Shown piece after piece: positions 59,326 to 64,000 of a stretch of DNA of 64,000 bases. The position numbers were made by a program, and so were the translations under genes. Origin of the DNA: Martinezella rhizogenes (GTDB lineage Bacteria > Pseudomonadota > Alphaproteobacteria > Rhizobiales > Rhizobiaceae); contig NZ_SGNY01000004.1 in NCBI RefSeq assembly GCF_007002745.1, positions 186,001 through 250,000 of the forward strand, given 5' to 3'. The notes below the pieces were generated by a model. The model was not told the origin of the DNA. It searched no databases and saw only the letters and a program-made list of their open reading frames with translations. Each line of letters begins with the position of its first letter. The stretch's first letter is position 1.

Positions 59326-60150
59326 TTAGGCCCAGAAAGACGGTAAGGTTTCGGCCAGCCGCGGTCCGATGCGCAGCGGCGCAATCTTCTCAGCCAGTCC
59401 GGTGCGGTCGGAAATCTCGACACCGACACCGCAGATGGTCGCAGGCCCGCTTGCCGCCTCGAAGCGCCCCTTCGGCATCTTGGAGATGAAGCGGTTGATC
59501 GGCTCTTCCTTCTCCATGCCGAGCGAGCTGTCATAATCACCGCACATGCCGGCATCCGACATATAGGCGGTGCCGCCATTGAGGATTTGCGCATCCGCCG
59601 TCGGAACATGCGTATGGGTGCCGACAACGAAGCTTGCGCGGCCGTCGACGAAATGACCAAAACACTGTTTTTCGCTGGTCGCCTCGGCATGAAAATCGAA
59701 AATGATGGCGTCGGCCTGCTCTTTCAGCGGGCAGGCGGCAAGAATAGCCTCGGCGGACTTGAAGGGATCATCAAGTTCCGGATGCATGAACACCCGCCCC
59801 ATAATGTTGGCGACGAGGATACGAGCGCCGTTACGGGCGTAAAAAATGCCTGAGCCCTTGCCAGGCGTACCATCGGGATAATTGGCGGGCCGCAGGAACT
59901 GGTCGTGGCGCTCACAGAAGGAAACCGCCTCCTTCTGGTCCCAGACATGGTTGCCTGTCGTTACCACATCGGCGCCGGCATTGATGGTCTCGAGATAGAT
60001 ATCCTCGGTGATGCCGAAACCGCCGGCGGCGTTTTCACCGTTGACGATGACGAAATCGAGCTTCAGATCGGAAATCAGTCCCGGCAACCTGTCCCAGACC
60101 GCCGTGCGTCCGGTCTTGCCCACCATATCTCCGAGAAAAAGAAGTCTCAT
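59326..60150 (-). CDS. ymdB: YmdB family metallophosphoesterase
   Basis: 274-aa calcineurin-like phosphoesterase of the TIGR00282/YmdB family. Metal ligands are seen in FLGDMVGKTGR, NGENAAGGFG, TTGNHVWDQ, FDFHAEATSEK and GTHTHVPTAD. Relatives hydrolyse 2',3'-cyclic nucleotides or cAMP. It is followed upstream by the 5-formyl-THF cyclo-ligase gene on the same strand, 70 bp away. Confidence 0.92.
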   Translation of the reverse strand: MRLLFLGDMVGKTGRTAVWDRLPGLISDLKLDFVIVNGENAAGGFGITEDIYLETINAGADVVTTGNHVWDQKEAVSFCERHDQFLRPANYPDGTPGKGSGIFYARNGARILVANIMGRVFMHPELDDPFKSAEAILAACPLKEQADAIIFDFHAEATSEKQCFGHFVDGRASFVVGTHTHVPTADAQILNGGTAYMSDAGMCGDYDSSLGMEKEEPINRFISKMPKGRFEAASGPATICGVGVEISDRTGLAEKIAPLRIGPRLAETLPSFWA

Positions 60151-60220
60151 TCACCGCCCCGTTTTGCGTATGTTCTTTGGATTGCGTCCCTCTAGCGGGT
60201 AATCCGTGTTTTAAAAAGTG

Positions 60221-60838
60221 CTAAAGCGCCGTTTGCCCCTGATCGGGCGTCAACCGCCGTTCGGAAAACCAGCGCAGGCCGCTCTCCGTCAGAATTGCAT
60301 CAAGCGGCACGTCATGCGGCTCCGCCGGCACCGACGGTACTTCCTGACAATCAAAGGCGACACCGATGAGAACGGGGCTCCGACCCTTGCCATGCAATCG
60401 TGCAATGGCGCGGTCATAGTGGCCCGCGCCATAACCGATACGCTGACCCTGCCCGTCGAAAACAGACAGCGGCACGAGCAGAATATCCGGATCGAGAACA
60501 TCCGCATCGACCCCCGGTCCGGTCGTGCCGAAGCCGGTCTTCACCAGTGTGGTATCCGCGTCGAAGGCGCGGAAAACGATGGTTTCGCGGTCCAGTACCA
60601 CGGGAAGCGCAAGGTGCCCGCCCCTTGCCCGCAGCGCCTCCATCAGCGGCCGGATATCGGCCTCGGAACGGATCGGCATGAAACCGGAAATGATCGCGCC
60701 CGGCACAAACGAGATGGCGGATGCGCCATGGGCGGTCAGCGCCTGGCTTTTTTCCTGCCGCTCGGCCTGCGTCAGCGCATCGCGCGCGGCAAGCCTTTCG
60801 CCGCGCAGTCTTGCTTTTTCGGCAATGTCGCCAGACAT
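60221..60838 (-). CDS. fau: 5-formyltetrahydrofolate cyclo-ligase
   Basis: 205-aa enzyme that converts 5-formyl-THF to 5,10-methenyl-THF with ATP. Family segments are FMPIRSEADIRPLM, LLVPLSVFDGQGQRIGYGAGHYDR (ATP-binding) and GVAFDCQEVPSVPAEPHDVPLD. Its ATG shares one base with the stop of the CNNM/CorC gene (TGATG). In many proteobacteria this gene is linked to zapA and 6S RNA; here the CNNM gene lies between. Confidence 0.94.
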   Translation of the reverse strand: MSGDIAEKARLRGERLAARDALTQAERQEKSQALTAHGASAISFVPGAIISGFMPIRSEADIRPLMEALRARGGHLALPVVLDRETIVFRAFDADTTLVKTGFGTTGPGVDADVLDPDILLVPLSVFDGQGQRIGYGAGHYDRAIARLHGKGRSPVLIGVAFDCQEVPSVPAEPHDVPLDAILTESGLRWFSERRLTPDQGQTAL

Positions 60839-62115
60839 CAGGCGGCCCGGCTCACAAGCACCTTGTCGATACGATGGCCGTCGAGGTCGATGACTTCGAA
60901 ACGCCAGCCGTTGCGGGTGATGTGCTCGCCCAGTTCCGGCAGACGACGGAACTCATCCAGCACAAGACCGGCAACGGTCTCGAACTCGGCGTCCTCGTCG
61001 ATCTGGAACCCCATGCGGTAAGCGAATTCATCGGCCGGCATCCAGCCGGCGACGAGGAATGAACCGTCCTCGCGCTCGACCATTGCCGGCTCCTCGTCGT
61101 TATCTTCCTGGAACGCGCCGGTGATGGCCTCCAGAACGTCGCCGGAGCTGACGATACCTTCGAAATGGCCGTATTCGTCGTAGACCAGCACCATATGCAC
61201 GGTCGAACGACGCAATGACTGGATGACATCCACCGCGCTCGTCAGATCCGAGACGACAGGAACTTCGCGCAGAAGCTCGCGCACATCGAGCTCCTTGCCG
61301 GAGGCCAGCGCATCAAAGGCGTCCTTGGCGAAAAGCACGCCGAGAATTTCATCGGAAGCGCCGTTGCGCACCGGCAGGCGCGAACGCTGGGTGCCGCGAA
61401 GCTGCTCGCGGATTTCTTCCGCGCTGTCTTCGATATCGACCACTTCCACGTCACGGCGCGGCGTCATCAGGCCACGCGCATTGCGGTCGGCAAGACGCAT
61501 GACGCTGGTGATCATCGCCGATTCCTCGGTTTCGATCACGCCGGCGCTATGGGCCTCGGCAAGAACCGTGCGAATTTCGTCGTCGGTCACCGAGGCGTTG
61601 GACTCGCCGCTATGGCCGAGAAGGGCGAGGACGGCCTTGCCCGACTTGTCGAGCAGCCATACCAGCGGCGCGCCGACCCGCGACAGCATCACCATGGTTG
61701 GCGCGACGCGGGCGGCAACCTTTTCGGGATCGCGCAGCGCGATCTGCTTGGGCACCAGCTCGCCGACGATCAGCGACAGATAGGTAATGGCGACAACCAC
61801 CGAACCGACACCGATCGCATCGGCGGCACGATCGGGAACGCCCTGCTCCAGAAGCCATGCAGTGAACCGGGCGCCGAGTGTGGCGCCGGAAAACGCACCG
61901 GACAGAACGCCGACCAGCGTGATGCCGATCTGCACCGTGGAAAGGAAGCGTCCGGGATTTTCGGAAAGGCCGAGCGCCATGGTGGCGCCTCTGCTGCCTT
62001 GCGCGGCAAGCACCTTGAGCCTCGCCGGTCTGGAGGAGACAACGGCAAGCTCGGACATGGCAAGCACACCGTTCAATACGGTGAGCAGGACCACGATCAT
62101 AATTTCAGTAAACAA
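60838..62115 (-). CDS. CNNM/CorC (hemolysin C) family membrane protein
   Basis: About 425 aa: an N-terminal CNNM/DUF21 membrane domain (about 5-190, starting IVVLLTVLNGVLAMSELAVVSSRPARLK), two CBS domains (about 205-325, including MTPRRDVEVVDIEDSAEEI) and a C-terminal CorC_HlyC domain (about 340-420). Relatives take part in magnesium or cobalt transport. I use the TTG at 62115, with AAAGAG upstream, giving MFTEIMIVVLL; the ATG at 62100 lacks a ribosome binding site. The frame to 62241 is not conserved. Confidence 0.88.
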   Translation of the reverse strand: MFTEIMIVVLLTVLNGVLAMSELAVVSSRPARLKVLAAQGSRGATMALGLSENPGRFLSTVQIGITLVGVLSGAFSGATLGARFTAWLLEQGVPDRAADAIGVGSVVVAITYLSLIVGELVPKQIALRDPEKVAARVAPTMVMLSRVGAPLVWLLDKSGKAVLALLGHSGESNASVTDDEIRTVLAEAHSAGVIETEESAMITSVMRLADRNARGLMTPRRDVEVVDIEDSAEEIREQLRGTQRSRLPVRNGASDEILGVLFAKDAFDALASGKELDVRELLREVPVVSDLTSAVDVIQSLRRSTVHMVLVYDEYGHFEGIVSSGDVLEAITGAFQEDNDEEPAMVEREDGSFLVAGWMPADEFAYRMGFQIDEDAEFETVAGLVLDEFRRLPELGEHITRNGWRFEVIDLDGHRIDKVLVSRAA

Positions 62116-62357
62116 GTTTAGCTCTTTGGGCTGTTGAACGGCACGTCGCGGTTTTGGCCGCAGCGCCCTTTTTATAAAAGGGCATGACAGACATACCAAT
62201 CCGGATAATAGGGAATTGTTCCGCCATTGCAATGACGGCACTATAAAAAAGCCGTTCCCGGCAGTAGTTAAAAATAACTGTCGACGATAAAATAATCAGG
62301 TGAAGAACCGGGGTTGACCCGAAACTTCAAGCGCGATCCACGGCGACCGATGGAGAT

Positions 62358-62520
62358 TTACGATCCTGGGTGCCTACAAAAGTAGGTGGGCACCGTGTGT
62401 CCAGCCCCACGGGACTGGCCAGGGACAGCTCCCTTTGGATCGAGTATGGCCCCAGGGATTGTGGTTCCTGTCGGGAAGCGCAGAACGCATCCAAGATATA
62501 GGACGGATCGGGGAAAACCG
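62358..62520 (-). ncRNA. ssrS: Probable 6S RNA
   Basis: The gap of about 450 bp between zapA and the CNNM gene is not coding but is highly structured. On the minus strand, CGATCC (about 62510) can close with GGATCG (about 62361). Inside lie a GGTGCC.AC..GT.GGCACC hairpin near the 3' end and GC-rich arms around GGCCAGTCCC. In alphaproteobacteria 6S RNA sits between zapA and the 5-formyl-THF cyclo-ligase gene, which is this position. Ends are approximate. 6S RNA binds RNA polymerase in stationary phase. Confidence 0.6.
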
Positions 62521-62567
62521 CCAGAGGGGCGGTGTGAAATTTTGCCGCCTCAGAACTCCTCAGCCAA

Positions 62568-62945
62568 TCAATGTGCCGCCGGCTTTGGCCGGGCCAGCAG
62601 TTTGTCGGTTATTCCGTTGAGGCGATCGGCCAGATCGCCGATGGCAAGCGCCACCATCTCGTCCGATTTCGCCCTGTGCTCGGCCATGCCGTCGCGGTTG
62701 CGGGAAAGGGAGGTGACTTCGCCTTCCAGCTTCTCGAGCTTGCGGTTGATTTCGGAAAGCTCGTCCATCACCATGATGCCGGCCATGACGGTGAGCCTGA
62801 GATCGCCGATTTCACCGAACTGGCTCTTGAGGTGCCCGACATAACGGTCAAAACGCGTGGCAAGGTCGGTCAGGTGATCTTCCTGCCCCGCCTCGCATGC
62901 CATGCGATAGGCCTTGCCGTCGATCATAACAGTGACTTGCGCCAT
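62568..62945 (-). CDS. zapA: Cell division protein ZapA
   Basis: 125-aa protein starting MAQVTVMIDGKAYRMACEAGQEDHLTDLATRFD, the ZapA domain, with a coiled coil in the second half (about 65-95, ELSEINRKLEKLEGEVTSLSRN). It stabilises FtsZ bundles at the division site. It lies ten bases after the DUF4164 gene and upstream of the probable 6S RNA. Confidence 0.94.
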   Translation of the reverse strand: MAQVTVMIDGKAYRMACEAGQEDHLTDLATRFDRYVGHLKSQFGEIGDLRLTVMAGIMVMDELSEINRKLEKLEGEVTSLSRNRDGMAEHRAKSDEMVALAIGDLADRLNGITDKLLARPKPAAH

Positions 62946-62955
62946 GAAACCGCTC

Positions 62956-63228
62956 CTATCGATCCAGCACCGCGCGGATCGTTTCCATCGCCGTCACCAG
63001 ACGGCGGGAAACCTCGCGGTTGACTTCTTCAAGACGGTTGGCGCGAAACTCGGCCTGGTCCAGCTCCTGCGCCAGCCTGGCGCGGTCGACATGGACCCGT
63101 TTGACCTCATTATCGATCTCGCCCGTCTCCCTTTGCCGCTCGATACGCATATCGATGGCATTTTCGAGATTTGTGATGGCAGCATTCAGCTCCGTCAGCG
63201 CAGATTGTACGGTCTTGTCAGCCGACAT
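62956..63228 (-). CDS. DUF4164 coiled-coil protein
   Basis: 90-aa protein that is coiled coil almost throughout (TELNAAITNLENAIDMRIERQRE, then VDRARLAQELDQAEFRANRLEEVNREVSRRL). It is of the DUF4164 family found next to zapA in Rhizobiales, so a role in division is possible. The ATG at 63228 is chosen over the frame to 63252 because the conserved sequence starts at MSADKTVQ. Confidence 0.85.
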   Translation of the reverse strand: MSADKTVQSALTELNAAITNLENAIDMRIERQRETGEIDNEVKRVHVDRARLAQELDQAEFRANRLEEVNREVSRRLVTAMETIRAVLDR

Positions 63229-63553
63229 CGTTTTTTCCAACTCGCACGCCACCGGCCGAATCGTCCGGTTTCAGGCCTTTTCAACAATCACGAGGTTATT
63301 ACCCGATTTACCATCCCGTCAATCAAACCAGTGCATTGAGACGTTTTGCTCTGTGGATGAACGAAGAGGCGGCAGCGCATATCGCATGGATTTTGTCAGG
63401 ATGCCCGATTTTCTAAACGATTTTTTCTCCCTCAGCGAACCGCAAACGCCCGTGGATTTATTGACTTGCCGGCCTCACCTGCTATGGATCAACCCGCTTT
63501 TTGGATAGTTGCGTAAAACTATCTCCTTTCACCCGGAAACAGACGGAAAAGCC
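63229..63553. other. Divergent control region before transketolase
   Basis: About 325 bp between DUF4164 and the rightward transketolase gene. It should hold both promoters. I see no gene, terminator or strong palindrome. Confidence 0.4.
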
Positions 63554-64000
63554 ATGATTTCTCGCGACAAACACAACCGGATGGCAAATGCGATCCGATT
63601 TCTTGCCATGGATGCAGTGGAGAAGGCCAATTCCGGCCATCCCGGTCTGCCGATGGGCGCCGCTGATGTCGCCACCGTTCTCTTCACCCGTTACCTGAAA
63701 TTCGATCCCAAGGCACCGCTCTGGGCGGATCGCGACCGCTTCGTGCTGTCGGCAGGTCATGGCTCGATGCTTCTTTACTCGCTGCTCTATCTGACGGGCT
63801 ACGAGGACATGACGATCGACGAGATCAAGCGTTTCCGTCAGTTCGGTTCCAAGACCGCCGGCCATCCCGAATATGGCCATGCGACCGGCATCGAAACCAC
63901 GACCGGTCCGCTCGGCCAGGGCATCGCGAACGCCGTCGGCATGGCGATTGCCGAACGCAAGCTGGAAGAGGAATTCGGCTCCGACCTGCAGAGCCACTTC
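63554..64000 (+). CDS. tkt: Transketolase, 5' part (cut by window edge)
   Basis: The frame is open from the ATG at 63554 to the end of the window (149 codons, no stop). The product begins [40 protein letters not shown], the typical transketolase N-terminus, with the ThDP-pocket sequences [21 protein letters not shown] and [12 protein letters not shown]. Transketolase moves two-carbon units in the pentose phosphate pathway. About 500 residues lie beyond the window. Transketolase, DUF4164 and zapA adjacency is common in rhizobia. Confidence 0.95.
   Translation, partial: MISRDKHNRMANAIRFLAMDAVEKANSGHPGLPMGAADVATVLFTRYLKFDPKAPLWADRDRFVLSAGHGSMLLYSLLYLTGYEDMTIDEIKRFRQFGSKTAGHPEYGHATGIETTTGPLGQGIANAVGMAIAERKLEEEFGSDLQSHF

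Overview
The window reads as an alphaproteobacterium of the Rhizobiaceae, most likely Agrobacterium/Rhizobium. The evidence is high GC, rhizobial gene orders (tolQRAB-pal-ybgF-tilS-ftsH-glmM, serC-serA with a serC leader, yebC/ruvCAB, zapA-6S region), an OpgC-type glucan succinylase, a Rhizobium-type intergenic mosaic repeat, and protein sequences that match this family throughout. It is chromosomal or chromid sequence. I saw no phage, IS element, conjugation gene or CRISPR array.

Region 1 (about 0.2-17.3 kb) is an accessory catabolic island for inositol or an inositol-like compound. A leftward operon (iolD, iolE, an SDR dehydrogenase, a TIM-barrel epimerase/hydrolase, a Gfo/Idh/MocA oxidoreductase) diverges from a rightward operon (iolG-like dehydrogenase, aldehyde dehydrogenase, HpcH/HpaI aldolase, D-2-hydroxyacid dehydrogenase, a further Gfo/Idh/MocA oxidoreductase). 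An RpiR-family regulator (IolR-like) follows, then a leftward operon for an IbpA/IatA/IatP-like inositol ABC transporter plus a TauE/SafE permease. A 14-bp palindrome, GCAA-N6-TTGC, or a close variant of it, lies in the iolD/iolG intergenic region, just before the regulator, and twice upstream of the transporter, which ties the island together as one regulon. The standard enzymes IolB and IolC are missing. An aldehyde dehydrogenase, an aldolase and a hydroxyacid dehydrogenase are present instead, so the lower pathway may be a variant.

Region 2 (17.4-31.6 kb): penicillin-binding protein 1C with a very large bacterial alpha-2-macroglobulin, Trm112-like protein, Lon N-domain protein, thioredoxin, prolyl-tRNA editing protein, tRNA-Gly, a small secreted protein, tRNA-Met, mnmA and opgC.

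Region 3 (32-48.8 kb): Tim44-domain protein, serA and serC with a structured leader, an Omp25-like porin, glmM, ftsH, tilS and the whole tol-pal system. Many of these genes end in clear Rho-independent terminators.

Region 4 (48.8-64 kb): ybgC with two tandem NUDIX hydrolases and a DinB-like protein in a chain of ATGA overlaps, a frameshifted DUF2945 gene, ruvB-ruvA-ruvC, a chemoreceptor and a luciferase-like monooxygenase, yebC, a PNPOx-like stress protein, a metallo-beta-lactamase-fold protein, a YmdB-type phosphoesterase, 5-formyl-THF cyclo-ligase with a CNNM/CorC protein, a probable 6S RNA, zapA, a coiled-coil DUF4164 protein, and the start of transketolase, cut by the window edge.
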